Positions 24,647-35,834 are shown, numbered from the stretch's first letter. The stretch: 64,000 nucleotides of DNA from Orientallactaga sibirica (GCA_036365145.1 JAEOAD010000031.1:9830001-9894000), one strand, 5' to 3'. Numbers and translations: made by a program. The notes: generated by a model not told the origin, from the sequence alone.

Positions 24647-24932
24647 GGGCTGGAGAGATGGCTTAGCGGTTAAGGTGTCTGCCTGCTAAGCTTAAGAACG
24701 CTGGTTCCAATCTCCAGCTGTTCCAATCTCCAGGTCCCACGTTTAGCCAAATGCAAAGTGACGTAAGGGCGCAATGCCGCACTTGCCCACAAGGGGGTGC
24801 ACACATCTGGATTTCGATCACAGCAGCTGAGAGACTGCTGGCATGCACATTCTCTGTCTCCCTCTCCCTCTCTGTCTGTCTCTCTTTGTGTCTCTCTCCA
24901 AAAAAATTAAAAATTAAAAAATTAAAAAAAAA
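24647..24932 (+). mobile_element. Dipodid-type SINE, variant with duplicated B-box segment
   Basis: GGGCTGGAGAGATGGCTTAGCGGTTAAGGTGTCTGCC..., then the segment TTCCAATCTCCAG occurs twice in tandem (24705-24735). The body reads GGGCGCAATGCCGCACTTGCCCACAAGGGGG, unlike the common subfamily. Tail of TCTC and A-rich sequence. Flanks AACTGTCAA / AACCTGTCAA suggest a target-site duplication. Confidence 0.88.
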
Positions 24933-24945
24933 CCTGTCAACCCTA

Positions 24946-25565
24946 AATTTCCTGAACTTGACAATAATAACAACTCCTTATGTGAAATTTCTATTAGCAC
25001 CAATCTGTTTGTGTCCCTCAGAGCCAGTTTAGGAAATGTTGTCTTAGAAACCTGAAAACACCACCACTCTTCCTGTAAGGTTTTTTCCCTCTCCATTTAA
25101 AAATCCCTCTGACATCTGTTCACTTCTGAGAAGCCATCATGGACACCCTAAAGGGTTTCTGGCATTTTATCCATTTCTGTGAGGATCTCTTAGTATACTC
25201 TCTCTTAATGAATAGCTTATATTTGTTTTATGAACCTAAGTGTCTTAATGTTATGCATAATAATATTCATAACTATCTTCATGGGTTGGAATAATATCCT
25301 CATGTGCATTCATGCAAAAGTAGCCACTGACCAAGTAAAAAAGAACATGCTTCTAAATTCTAACTTTGTAGGAATTTAAGAACCTAGTGAAATGCTCAAT
25401 ATATATATATATTTTCTCTTCTTTAAAGAAAGAACACGCACAAAGATTTAAACAGTGTTGAGAGTGAGGGATGAGGGAGAAGGTTGAGGATAGGATTAGC
25501 CAAAACCAAAGATGTATAACAAAGCTATATATTACAACTTTATAAGCCAATTAAAATATAATTTT
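24946..25565. other. Intronic sequence, nothing recognised
   Basis: No gene. A short (AT)n at 25399-25412. Confidence 0.4.
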
Positions 25566-25569
25566 TAAA

Positions 25570-25934
25570 AAGAGTTTGAATGGAGGTTCCCTGCATGGGT
25601 AGATAATGCTACTTCTAGCAGCCACCTGGAAATGTGGTACCTTCTTAGCAGCTGTGGGTCCAAAAGTGGGACTTCATGCCTGTTAGCATAAACTTGGCCA
25701 ATAGCCTATGGCTGGGGAGGTCGTAGGCACAAGGCAGGAAGCTACTACCGTTATTTTGCTAAATGGACATGTTGTTCCCATCAAACTGCCTTCTAAATAT
25801 TTGTTTATGTCCATAGGTTAATGATCCTTTCGCCCTTAGTGAGAGAAGTTTCTTTTTGCAGGGGCAGCAGCTATTCCAGAGACTTATAAACTGTCAGTGC
25901 TGAGATTGACTTTGGAGTGGAGGGAATGCCTAAC

Positions 25935-25971
<37 letters not shown>

Positions 25972-26478
25972 CATTTTCTGCAAAGCTCAGGAAACATCAT
26001 GGAAAAGGGAGCAGAAAGAATGTCAGAACCAGAGGATGTGGAAGACTGTCTTCCAAGAGTGTGTAAATGTTGCACTTATAAATGGACAGCATCTGTAGTT
26101 TCCTGCACAAAACTGGCACAGGACTGAGCCCATCAACATTTCATCACGGATGGAGAAGAGGCTCATGAAGTCCTGCTCTTCCCTGAGATGCTACTGGCAG
26201 GTAATGGTTGCTAGAGGGAGGAAGAGACATTTTCTTCGCTGGTAAGTCACCCATGCTCTGGTAAATAGCCCAACAAGCAACACTAACTAAACTCAGTAGG
26301 TCTCAAAAAAGAAAAATAATACATGAAAGGATGATTTGGGAAGAAGAGGTTCAGGAGAAGAGTGAAAGTGACAAGACAAGAAAGTGGGGTATGAATAAAA
26401 TCAAAATACAAATCAAAATGATATACATGTATCAAATTGTCAAAGTATTAATTCATTATAACTCAGCAAAAAAAAAAA
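25570..26478 (+). mobile_element. Rodent L1 3' end (3' untranslated region)
   Basis: Recognised in order: GGTTCCCTGCATGGGTAGATAATGCTACTTCTAGCAGCCAC, TTATTTTGCTAAATGGACATGTTG, CTCAGGAAACATCATGGAAAAGGGAGCAGAAAGAATGTCAGAACCAGAGG, CCTGCACAAAACTGGC...CATCAACATTTCATC, and ATATACATGTATCAAATTGTCAAAG, ending in A13 at 26467-26479. This is the rodent L1 3' UTR in plus orientation, without ORF2. An A32 tract (25939-25970) interrupts it. Confidence 0.8.
25939..25970 (+). repeat. A32 homopolymer inside the L1 3' UTR
   Basis: A pure run of 32 A between CTAACTCTT and GCATTTTCTGC, where the L1 3' UTR would normally be continuous. Confidence 0.9.
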
Positions 26479-26581
26479 ATGGAGCTAGATTTACTGACAC
26501 AGCATAAGCCTCTCAACATCACACCATAGGAGTCTGCAGCTTCAATTTTATATCTAATGTGTGTCACAGGTCTTAGATTCA

Positions 26582-27045
26582 CACCAAGGAGGAAAGAAAG
26601 AAAGAGGGAGACAGAGAAGGAAGGAAGGAAGGAAGGAAGGAAGGAAGGAAGGAAGGAGGGAAGGAGGGAAGGAGGGAAGGAGGGAAGGAGGGAAGGAGGG
26701 AAGGAGGGAAGGAGGGAAGGAGGGAAGGAGGGAAGGAGGGAAGGAGGGAAGGAGGGAAGGAGGGAAGGAGGGAAGGAGGGAAGGAGGGAAGGAGGGAAGG
26801 AGGGAAGGAGGGAAGGAGGGAAGGAGGGAAGGGGAAGGGAAGGAGGAAGAAAGAAAGGAAGGAAGGAAAACAGAAAGGGGGAGAGAAGAATGAAAGGAGC
26901 AAGGAAAGGAGAAAGGGAGAGAGAGAAAGAAAGAAGAAAGAAAGAAAAATAAAGGAAGGAAGGAAAGAAGGAAGGAAGGGAAAAGGGAGGGAATAAGGAG
27001 TGGGAAATAGAAGAAGGAAGGGGGGAAGAAGTAAAGAAGAAAGGA
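26582..27045 (+). repeat. Polypurine tract with (GGAGGGAA)n core
   Basis: About 460 bp of nearly uninterrupted purine on the plus strand. It starts with GAAA/GGAA units, has a core of about 22 copies of an 8-bp GGAGGGAA-type unit (about 26654-26831), and decays into AAGG/GAAA variants. The long open frames over it in several phases are repeat artefacts. On the gene's sense strand it is a (TTCCCTCC)n polypyrimidine tract. Confidence 0.95.
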
Positions 27046-27147
27046 TTAGAATAAAGATCTTCTGTACTCAGTTATTATTTGTATTATATGTGTTCTTGTA
27101 TACACAGATTGCTCTTAAATAATTTTGGCCTTAATAGTGTCTGATTA

Positions 27148-27349
27148 GGGCAGGAAATATGGCTTAGCAGTTAAGGGCACTTGCTTGCAAAGCCTGATGA
27201 CCTGAGTTCAATTCCCCAGTACCCATGTAAAGCCATATGCCAAAAATGGCTAGCGTCTCTGGTGTTCATTTGCAGCAGCAGGAGGCCCTAATACACCACT
27301 CATTCTCTCTTTCTCCACCTCTTTCTCTCTAATAAACAAACAATTTTTA
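27148..27349 (+). mobile_element. Dipodid-type tRNA-derived SINE with target-site duplication
   Basis: GGGCAGGAAATATGGCTTAGCAGTTAAGGGCACTTGC starts the element. A perfect 12-bp repeat AATAGTGTCTGA flanks it (27133-27144 and 27350-27361). Confidence 0.92.
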
Positions 27350-27415
27350 AATAGTGTCTGACTCATATTAGTACTTACTACACAGGTGGCATTGTGAGGA
27401 TTAAAGAGTTGTAGG

Positions 27416-27731
27416 TGTTGCAGTCAGCTTCGTGTTCTTGGGAAAATACACCTACCCAGAAGCAGCTTATAGAAGGTAAGAGTTTAGTTCAGGCTGACAA
27501 ATTCTAGAGGAAACACCATCAACGATGGGAAAAGCTGGCTCTCTTCCATGAACACAAGCAGCCAGCACCAACAGCTTGAAAAGCTAGAGCTCCAAACTAT
27601 TCTTCACACACCTTAGGGCTGGACTCTAAGATCCACTCCCAATTACATACCTCCTCCCCAGTAGGACTCCATCCATTGGAAACTCAAGACTCAAATCTGG
27701 GTTTATGGGACCACACACTGAAACTACTACA
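27416..27731 (-). mobile_element. Solo MaLR-like LTR
   Basis: 316 bp with TGT...ACA ends (plus strand TGTTGCAGTCAGC ... GAAACTACTACA). On the minus strand it starts TGTAGTAGTTTCAGTG and ends GCTGACTGCAACA. The body (ACACCATCAACGATGG, GCTGGACTCTAAGATCCACTCCC, ACATACCTCCTCCCCAGTAGG) parallels the LTRs of the 15862-18046 element. No clear target-site duplication. Confidence 0.7.
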
Positions 27732-29247
27732 ATGTGATAATTGTTTAGCACCGTGAAGCACATGTTAAGAGATACTGCACAGTGATGGTAGTAGAGATGG
27801 AAGTGATTGTGGTAAGGAGGATCACCATAGCATCTGGGTCGACAATCTGTGTTTGTCCTGGATTTCAAATGTGGACATGATTGAGGTCATTTGCTTAGAA
27901 TAACTCAAGAGAGCAAAGGTCACTAATGTTCTAATGAATGTGTCAGATGCTGTGCTGATGTCAGAGAATGATGTTGAGGCTCACGGATTCAAGAGCACCT
28001 TGGAGAAGGTTTAGGGAACCAAACAGTGAAAATCACACTTTAGGTAAAATATTGTACATTAGGACCAAACAGACAACTGCATGATTTACATTCAAAAAGA
28101 AAAATGCCTCAAATACCTGAGAAAGATGAGGACCATAGATAGGGTCAGAGTCGTAATTAATGAAGAAAAATAACTGCTCCACATTTGCACTGCTGACCAT
28201 ACAAGAACAAATGGACTTCAATTGCTTTTGGATAAAATTAGATCATCTGCTTGCATTTTAACTCTAAGATTGGTCAGCATGGGCCTGGTTCACTAAGAGG
28301 TGCTCTGTCACCTCGGCTTAAAGATCCACAAAGGACAGGGCAAAGCCACATGTGAAGACCAGATAGAGGGATGTTCATCTCCAGACAGAGGCAGGAGTGC
28401 CAAGTATTTCTTTGCCATTCTCAAGCTCTGTTGGTGATCCAGCTTAAGATGCTAAATGTTGCTTTTCCCAGCAAAAGGCTGCCGATGAGATGAGAAGATT
28501 TCTCCAGGGATTCCTCGGCCAATTTTCCTCTTTAAAGACCTGAGACACAAGCCAGCCAGTGGTGAGTGTCTTCAAAGCACAATAACAGCCACTCTCTAAT
28601 TAGACACCCCCTCCTAAGCGGGCCATCAACAGAGCAGCATAGAATGACACTAGTAAATTAAATTTTTTTAAATCCTGCTGCAATCACTCCCCTGACATGG
28701 ATCCCCTCTTTAAGTTCCTCTCTCAGTTATTTTTTTATTTATTGTAATTACTTTAGTAATAAGATTTGTTTCATTGTTATTATATATATTACTGTGCAGA
28801 GTAACAAAAAAAAAATAGCCAAAAAGAGTTATGTTTCTTATTTATCTCCTTGGCTGTTATTGGGCCAGCGGGAAGGGTGGGGGAGCAGTGAGAAGCTGTA
28901 AATAGAGAAGAAAGTGTTTGCAGTGGAGTGAAGATGTATGGGCATATATTTGCAAGAAGGAAACAGGGCAAGGAAGAAATAAGCCTAATAATTCAGAAAG
29001 GCTAGGTGGCTAGGAGAGATAAATAACCAGGAAAAGGCAACATGGAAGGCAGGGCAGAGGATGGATCTACATGACCAAAGATTATGCACTACTTCTGGCT
29101 TTTCTGTTTGTAAACTCTGGCTGCTGGGTGGAAGGATCTGAAACTAGACAACAGTCAGGCTCTGAGACAATATCCCCCCACCCCCATCAGCTGCCTTTAG
29201 AAAGAGCCATTCCTTGTGGCTCCTGATGAGGTGAACTTTCCCAGGAG
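27732..29247. other. Intronic sequence, possible conserved non-coding block
   Basis: No gene or named repeat. 28470-28790 is repeat-free, with CTCTAATTAGACACCCCC and ATTGTAATTACTTTAGTAATAAG, suggestive of homeodomain-type sites in a regulatory element. Confidence 0.35.
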
Positions 29248-29566
29248 CCTGGGTGTTGTGTTTAAATAGGAAATGCCCCTTTTTGCTCTTGTGTTTGAAC
29301 ACTTGGTCTCCTGCAAGAGGGGCTGTTTGGGAAGGTTGTGGAACCTTTAGGAGGTGGAGCTTGCTGGAAAAAAGTGGATACCTCATGCTTAACTTTCTGT
29401 CCATCCCCTACTTCCCGACTGTGACTTCATCCTGACTAGCAGACTACCTGCTCCTTCTGCTATGTGTTCCCCATCATGATGGAATATGTCCCTTAGAAAC
29501 TGTAAAACAAAATTGACATCACTCTTCCCTAAGCTGCTTCTTGTCAGGAATTTGGTGGCAACAATG
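29248..29566 (+). mobile_element. Solo MaLR-like LTR
   Basis: Starts GTGTTGTGTTTAAATAGGAAATGCCCC, then TGTTTGAACACTTGGTCTCCTGC, GGGAAGGTTGTGGAACCTTTAGGAGGTGGAGC, and ends near GGTGGCAACAATGAATC. The layout matches the reversed fragment at 22479-22632. Confidence 0.6.
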
Positions 29567-30104
29567 AATCAAGGAAATAATTCACTGGGCTTCTGAGATC
29601 CTGAGGCTTCTGAATACCTGGGAGACCACCTCTAGGCTAGGGAAGATAATCTCCAATGACCACAGTCATGGCTGATTATAGATGCCTATTCTGATTGGCC
29701 AGCTAACTATTTAAAGACCAACATAAAGAGAACAAAGGTTCGTAGCTAACCTCCCCAGATCTACACTTACTCTACTGCTATATTTTTGATTCAATTTATT
29801 CAGTTCTATACCTACTATTTGATTTATACATTACATAACTGAATATATATTTTTTTTTTCAAAAGGAATCTTTCTCACCCGGGACTATATCCCTCCCCTG
29901 TGCATAATGTCTATTCCACTACAATGACCTATCTGAGTCTCCTAGAGAAAGTGAGGAATGAAAACCAAGATTAAAATTCTTAAGTTGGCTCAGCCTGGCT
30001 ATTGGGAAGAGCTTTGATGGCTACCACTGGAATCCAGGCATCAAAACACAGGCAGAGGAACCTTTCTTACTTTTCATAAAGAGTTTCAAAGTCATATAAT
30101 ATTT
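29567..30104. other. Intronic sequence, nothing recognised
   Basis: No coding signal or named repeat. Confidence 0.4.
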
Positions 30105-30310
30105 GATCTTGACACTAACCAGGTGAGGTACAGTAGTTAGGACTTCTGACCCCCTTAATAAGTTGAAGGAACAGGAGTAGAAAGGGTAAGTAGCTGGTCC
30201 AAAGTCACAGAGCTGGAAAGAAGTCAATTTTGACCTGAGACAGGATCTTTTGATTGCCTGGTCTGGTCAGCATTCTTTATACTATATCACCATTTCACCC
30301 ACTACAGATG
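30105..30310 (-). mobile_element. MIR SINE relic
   Basis: GGGTAAGTAGCTGGTCCAAAGTCACAGAGCTGGAAAG...CAGCATTCTTTATACTATATCACC follows the reversed MIR consensus (AAGTAACTTGCCCAAGGTCACACAGCTAG...). Confidence 0.65.
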
Positions 30311-31640
30311 GATAAAGCAAGCACCAGGAAAAATGAAAGGAAAGGAAAAATTGTTCCTTTGAGAAAGGCAATGAGATTGTATGCTAGCTCAGATAAAGGA
30401 CAAGCACCCCTGCCCCCTCACAGAGCAGAGCCTCCTTGAGATTCTGAAATTGAATAACAATAAAATCATCCTCTGTTTTGGCAGGGGTTGTGAGGGCTAA
30501 GCTTCCATGTCAGTTACAGAATTGCACATATTTTAGGAAGTAACATATATCATAAAATACATGGTAGATATAATGAGAGTTGAGGAACAACATCTATATC
30601 ATACCCAAGAGTTTGCTTCATAAACAATTCTAAGTATATGTTGAAAGACAGTGTTATGAGTTGGTAATGCTCAGATGAGCGATATCTAAAGAGGAAATTG
30701 AGTAAGAAGAATGGATATTCATGGCCCTCCTTCTCACCCTGCATCCTTTCTCCTATTTTTTCCTTTTTGAAGAGAGCTGGCAGAGAAGAAGAAAAGGAGA
30801 AATACTGGAGTGCAGTAAGACATCAGAAGTTGCCCAACCAATGAGGGAGCAAACCATTTAACAAAACAAACGCATTCTCCCAAGAGCCACAGCCCCCACT
30901 TGATCAATGATTCTGCAACATTGAATCATTTTTAATTTAATGCTTCTGGGAAGTGAAGGGGGGCACCCATCAACTACAGGCACAGTTGGCAAGAGCTGAG
31001 TATTAGCATTTGGCAGCATTTATTATAGCTGTTTATGATGGCATAAATTAGGTTTATGCTGATAGAATTAATAACCCTAAATTTGGGAATAATAAACAGT
31101 AATATTTATTCGGAACTGCAATGTCTGAGGAAGGCAAATGGAGTCCTCGAGCACCTGACTGTGTCTCTGCGGGCAGGCAATGGTGGCAGGGGAGTGAGTG
31201 TGGAAGCCCTTGGGGTTGCACACCCAGAACCAGCCCAGCACCATGCATCACTCCATGCTATGCTAATGATTTAGCAGCAGGACCTTGAGACTTCCCAGAG
31301 CAAATCATTTCCATTCTGATCTCCAGGAACAAGTTCATCAGCAAGATTGAATGTGCAGCACTTTCCTCTAAACCCAGGCACTCCATTGTGCTCAGAGTCC
31401 ACACTGTGTTTTATGTACATGGGTTTGGCAGTCCCAGGGAACACCATGGTCTTTACCAGGTCTCTCTCTTCTGTCAGGAGAGGTGTCACAGAGGCAATCA
31501 AATTCCCCTCCAGACCATGAGCTGAGAATTACTGACAGGCATTTGCAAAAAAAGAATTTAAAGCAGAAAACAGTGACTTTGGCATCTTTTATTTATACAT
31601 TTAAATATGCATTATTCATTTTTTAAGGTAGTGGACAAAT
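30311..31640. other. Intronic sequence, strong candidate conserved non-coding block
   Basis: No gene seen. 30900-31110 is repeat-free and AT-rich with runs such as AGCATTTATTATAGCTGTTTATGATGG and GATAGAATTAATAACCC, followed by a GC-richer stretch to 31230. Open frames here lack motifs. Confidence 0.35.
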
Positions 31641-31995
31641 TGAGATCAAAATATTCTGTAAAAGCTCGAGGATGGGAAGGAGAACCGTGGAACACCATCA
31701 TCTGAACAAGACAAGGCCAGTGCACTCATGAACTCACCTGCACAAGACCTGCACTTAGCATGGACAATCAACATTTTCTTAGAGAGAGGGGAAGGGCTTG
31801 GGAGGCCACACCCCTGCTGATAAGCTAATGACAGTTAATGGTGCTGGGAGTGGGTGAGTCAGTATTCCATGACATAGTCACTGGTAAGAGATGAGAAGTG
31901 CAGTGGGAATGAGGAGGACAAGGAAGGGTAATGTGGGGTACCTATGACAAAATGCAATATAAATATATCAAAAGTTAAAGTACATTAAAAATTCT
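31641..31995 (+). mobile_element. Rodent L1 3' end, diverged
   Basis: AGTGCACTCATGAACTCACCTGCACAAGACCTGCACTTAGC, GGGGAAGGGCTTGGGAGGCC, and ACAAAATGCAATATAAATATATCAAAAGTTAAAG occur in the order of the L1 3' UTR seen at 25570-26478. Confidence 0.65.
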
Positions 31996-32409
31996 TACTA
32001 ATGATTTCCTATTGCATAGTAAAATATAATGCAGAAATGACTGAGAATTCCATTCCTATTATTTTCCATTGAGGGTGGAAGGTAAGAGTTATAAATTACG
32101 TTCTTATGACTAAGTAAGAGTAACATTGTCTTCCCACATTTTCAGACATAAGGAAAGTAAAGGAGTCTACACACTCTTTGCCACCACTCCTCAAAGTCAC
32201 TTAACATAGACATATAAACAGTAAAATTGGGATCTAAATTTAATTTTCATCCAAACACTCAAGTTTTGCCCCATGTCTGAAATTTCATGAAAAAGAGAGA
32301 AAGACAAAAATTGTGTGTTCTTGCTCATACACATATCCTAACTTTTAATATCTATGTATGATAATAAGGGGATATGACAGTGAGTGTAGATTATGAATCA
32401 AGATAAGAG
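31996..32409. other. Intronic sequence, nothing recognised
   Basis: No gene or named repeat. Confidence 0.4.
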
Positions 32410-32614
32410 GGGCTGGAGAGATGGCATAGCCATTAAGGCATTTGCCTGCAAAGCCATAGGACCCAGGTTCAACTCTCCATGACCCACGTAAGTGAGATGC
32501 ACAAGGAGGCACATGTGTCTGGAGTTTGTTTGCAGTGGCTGGAGGCCCATTCACTACTTGCCTCTTTCTTTGTCCTTCTCTCAAGTAAATAAATAAAAAT
32601 GAAAATATTTTTTA
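32410..32614 (+). mobile_element. Dipodid-type tRNA-derived SINE
   Basis: GGGGCTGGAGAGATGGCATAGCCATTAAGGCATTTGCC start; tail AAGTAAATAAATAAAAATG. Flanks AAGATAAGAG / AAGATAGGAG are a likely target-site duplication. Confidence 0.9.
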
Positions 32615-32785
32615 AAAGATAGGAGACCCCAAGAGAGGAATGAGAGTTGATGAGAAGGTGGGAGAGCAAACATCTTAATATTTTTCTTAAGAATAAATAA
32701 AGCAAAAATTTCCATCTAGTGTTAATGCTGATCTGCCCCAAATAGTACAAAGTAACAAAACAATCTCAAATCAATGTACATGATT

Positions 32786-32857
32786 GCGGACCTTGATATG
32801 TAGTTCAGTGGTGGAGTGTTTGCCTGCAATGTACTGGGTTCAGTCCTCAACATCATT
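32786..32857 (+). mobile_element. ID-type SINE (tRNA-Ala/BC1-derived)
   Basis: ATATGTAGTTCAGTGGTGGAGTGTTTGCCTGCAATGTACTGGGTTCAGTCC matches the rodent ID core (TTTAGCTCAGTGGTAGAGCGCTTGCC...). It is followed by a GGGA/GAAA purine tract (32858-32910) that replaces the tail. Confidence 0.75.
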
Positions 32858-33289
32858 GGAGGGAGGAAGGGAGGGAGAGGTAGAAGGAAGAAAGGGAGAA
32901 AGAAAGAAAGGCCACAAGTTCAGTCCCAGAAACATAAGAAAAAAATGACACAATGAAATTTGTAGAAAAAAAAAATGGTTGAACTTGAAACAGATCATAC
33001 TCAGAAAACTCACACAATCACAGAAAGACAACCATTGCATGGTGTCAACCATCTGCAGTTCCTAACCTGGATCAGACCCAGTTGCTGACATACCTGATAG
33101 GTAACTTGAGGCCCGGACAATAGGGAAGGTAGGGCTTGGGGAGAGGGAAAGAGCAGGGGGAGACATAAAACTGAACCCAAAATGAACTTTATCCTTGAAG
33201 AAACACTAACAGGTTGAATGCTTAAGAGGAGCATGGGAGGGAGCACCTGAAAAGAAGGGCCCTGGAGAGGGGGGGATGAAGTCTAACCT

Positions 33290-34412
33290 TAAATGTTTCT
33301 TCTTGTTTTTCTCCTCCCCCTTTGGCTCTGGTTTGTAACTCCCAGTACCAGGATGCTGTTACCACCCACAATGAGCTGTTAATTGAAGAGACCTGCAAGG
33401 TCCCCAAAACAAGACAGACTTCTGTCAAAGCACTTGATTACCTGCCTGAGGTTAATGGTAAGACCCTACTGCTGAAGACACCATTGCTGTTGACACGGGA
33501 CACAGAAAGGCCTGGCTGGAATCAGGAAAAGAGCCAGACCCCAGACATCCTGTCTAGTGCTGGAAGGCACTACATGAGCTACTGGGGAAAAGCGGCCAAA
33601 AACCAGGAGACTAAGCTACTCAGAAACAAACAACCTGACATGATGCACATACAAGTGCAATAGCGGCACACAGCCTTTCTGATTGGCTAAGAGATCCACT
33701 CAGTGGAAAGGAACTCATGCTTGGATTTGAAAACAAGTCAGAATCATATTCAGATAGTGATTTTGATCTCCAATATCAAGCTCCAATTAATCTTAGGCTA
33801 AAATAGGGACTACAACCATCAAATTCTCTCTAAATTAATAAAGCTTATCCCATTTAACCTGTGCTGACTTTACTCTCCATTGCAGAATCTGCTTCTCTTT
33901 TTCAGATAGGAGTGAGATCTGAGGAGATAATACCCATCGCACTTCAGCTTAGCCCCAGCTGAAGCCACAGAGGAGCAGGGGAGATGAGCAAGAGTGCTGT
34001 TTTCACGGTGAACCTGATAATCAGCACCAGGGAGAAGGAGACAGGCACTGAGGACACCCAACACCTACCAAAGCAGAGATCCAGAGAGTCCTAAAAGCCC
34101 ACCACTGAAGTAGACTTAAAACACACCCAACATGGCCCAGGGAATTTTGTGGAAGGTAGGCAGAAAGATTGTTAGAGCCACACGTTGGGATATTATCACC
34201 AGAGTCATTGCCTCTTTCCCCAGTAACTGACTTCAGCTCCCACAATGCACAACCCACAATCCCCATGCTGATAACTTGCAACCCAATCAGGAGGGCCCCT
34301 TTGGTAAAGGAGAAGGGATGAGGGAAAGGATGGTACCAACACATGTCATTTACATACAAAGTATGTCCACAACTAATAAAAAATATAAATATAAATGTAA
34401 AAAAGATTGGAT
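33290..34412 (+). mobile_element. Lineage-specific retroelement 3' end, copy A (probably L1-type)
   Basis: The block from about 33530 to 34412 matches 57365-58278 along its whole length: AACAAACAACCTGACAT..., GATCCACTCAGTGGAAAGGAACTCA, TTAGAGCCACACGTTGGGATATTAT, AATGCACAACCCACAATCCCC, then an A-rich tail (AATAAAAAATATAAATATAAATG). 33290-33530 is probably part of the same insertion. A shorter third copy lies at 37030-37250. Plus orientation follows from the A-rich 3' tail. I read it as a rodent L1 3' UTR lineage but cannot name it. The 113-codon frame at 33322-33663 is inside the repeat and is not conserved in copy B. Confidence 0.55.
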
Positions 34413-34675
34413 GCATCTAAGCCTTCAGAAATATGTCTTTCTGAGAGAGGGATGGGATGGGGAGGAAAAGAGACAGAGACATAGAAATAAAGAAAGACAC
34501 AGCAACATATAGGCACCTGCTGGAATGGTGACCATTTGAGCCCATTTACTTCTTCTTGTCCTTTCTGCCTTCTCAGTAAAAGTCCTGATCCTGTGACTTT
34601 ACTTAGCTAGGTTACCTTTCGGAAGTCACATCCTCAGGCACACAGGGGATGTATGCTTCAAAAGCCAAACATAGA

Positions 34676-34950
34676 GGGCTGGAGAGATGGCTTAGCGGTT
34701 AAGGTGCCTGCGTCCTAAACCTAAGAATGCTGGTTCCAATCTCCAGCGGTTCCAATCTCCAGGTCCCACGTTTAGCCAGATACAAAGTGATGCAAGGGCG
34801 CAATGCCGCACTTGACCACAGGAGGGCGGACGCATCTGGATTTCATTCGCAGCAGCTGAGAGGCTGCTGGCGAGCCCATCTGTCTTCCTCTTCTGTTCTC
34901 TCTGTCTCTCTGTGTCTCTCTCCAAAAAAAAAAAAAAAAAAAAAAAAAAA
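34676..34950 (+). mobile_element. Dipodid-type SINE, duplicated-B-box variant, young insertion
   Basis: Same subfamily as 24647-24932: GGTTCCAATCTCCAG is repeated in tandem (34732-34761), followed by GGGCGCAATGCCGCACTTGACCACAGG. A perfect direct repeat AAAAGCCAAACATA flanks it (34660-34673 and about 34950-34964), with a long poly-A (34925-34952). Confidence 0.93.
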
Positions 34951-35227
34951 AAGCCAAACATAAAGCAACAAATCACTTTCCCCCATGCTCCCAATCTTCA
35001 AAACATAAATCACAGATTTGAAACTCACAGATACCAAGATTGTTAAAGTACAGACTGCTGGTAAACACCCAGACATAAAACCAGACTCCTTGGTGTGGCC
35101 TCCGTGGTTCTTTCAAGAATATACATGGTGACTAAAAGCAGGAAGAGGAAATGAGTATGTTAAGTAATTATCATGCCTACAGATTCAATTTAAATTGGAT
35201 AAAAAAATGTATAAGATAAAATTTCCT

Positions 35228-35407
35228 GGGCTGGAGAGATGGCTTAGCAGTTAAGGCACATGCCTACAAAGCCTAAGGACCCAGGTTCGATTCTTCAGGT
35301 CCCACGTAAGCCAGATGTGCATGGTGGCTCATGTGGCTAGAGACCCTGGTACTCCCATTATCACTATCTCTCTTTGTCTCTAATAAATAAAAATAAATCT
35401 AAAAAAA
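35228..35407 (+). mobile_element. Dipodid-type tRNA-derived SINE
   Basis: GGGCTGGAGAGATGGCTTAGCAGTTAAGGCACATGCC, GGTTCGATTCTTCAGG (B box), ending TAATAAATAAAAATAAATC. Slightly shortened body. Confidence 0.9.
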
Positions 35408-35834
35408 TTCCCCTTTTGAATTTAACCTATAGTAACAACATTACCGACAGGTACACTAATACAACACAAACAATACTAATATTTAACTAAGTATATGACC
35501 AAATGCATATATATGCATAAGTGCGTGCATCTCTATGCATATGTACATACCAATTATATACATACCCATATGCATGTACATACATATGCATACACACACA
35601 CATTCATTTCTAGTCAAAGTTAGAAATGCCTGATAATGTTAAAAATTTTTAGAGTTCTTTCCCAAATGTGATATAACTTTGCCTGCATGTTTCATTTTAA
35701 CTGGTGTCAAAAAGACCAGGTACACTGGGGTTAGACTTAACAAGCAGATATTAGATCAACTACCTCCCATGTCCTATGCTAGAGACCTTGTGAGAATGTC
35801 ACCAAGATGGTGTCCTAGAAGTAGTGACATAGTG
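35408..35834. repeat. Intronic sequence with an imperfect (TACATA/TGCATA)n stretch
   Basis: 35500-35605 alternates ATATATGCATA, GTACATAC and CATATGCATAC motifs ending in (AC)n. The rest is unnamed, with no gene. Confidence 0.6.

Noticed and set aside
26557..26952. Lys/Glu/Gly-rich open frames (107-131 codons) on both strands
   Set aside because: Pure translation of the GGAGGGAA/GAAA purine tract.
33322..33663. 113-codon plus frame that looks soluble and hydrophilic
   Set aside because: Lies in the unnamed 0.9-kb repeat; copy B at 57 kb does not preserve the frame.
34021..34416. 131-codon minus frame
   Set aside because: Antisense to a repeat copy; overlaps the A-rich tail and has no motif.
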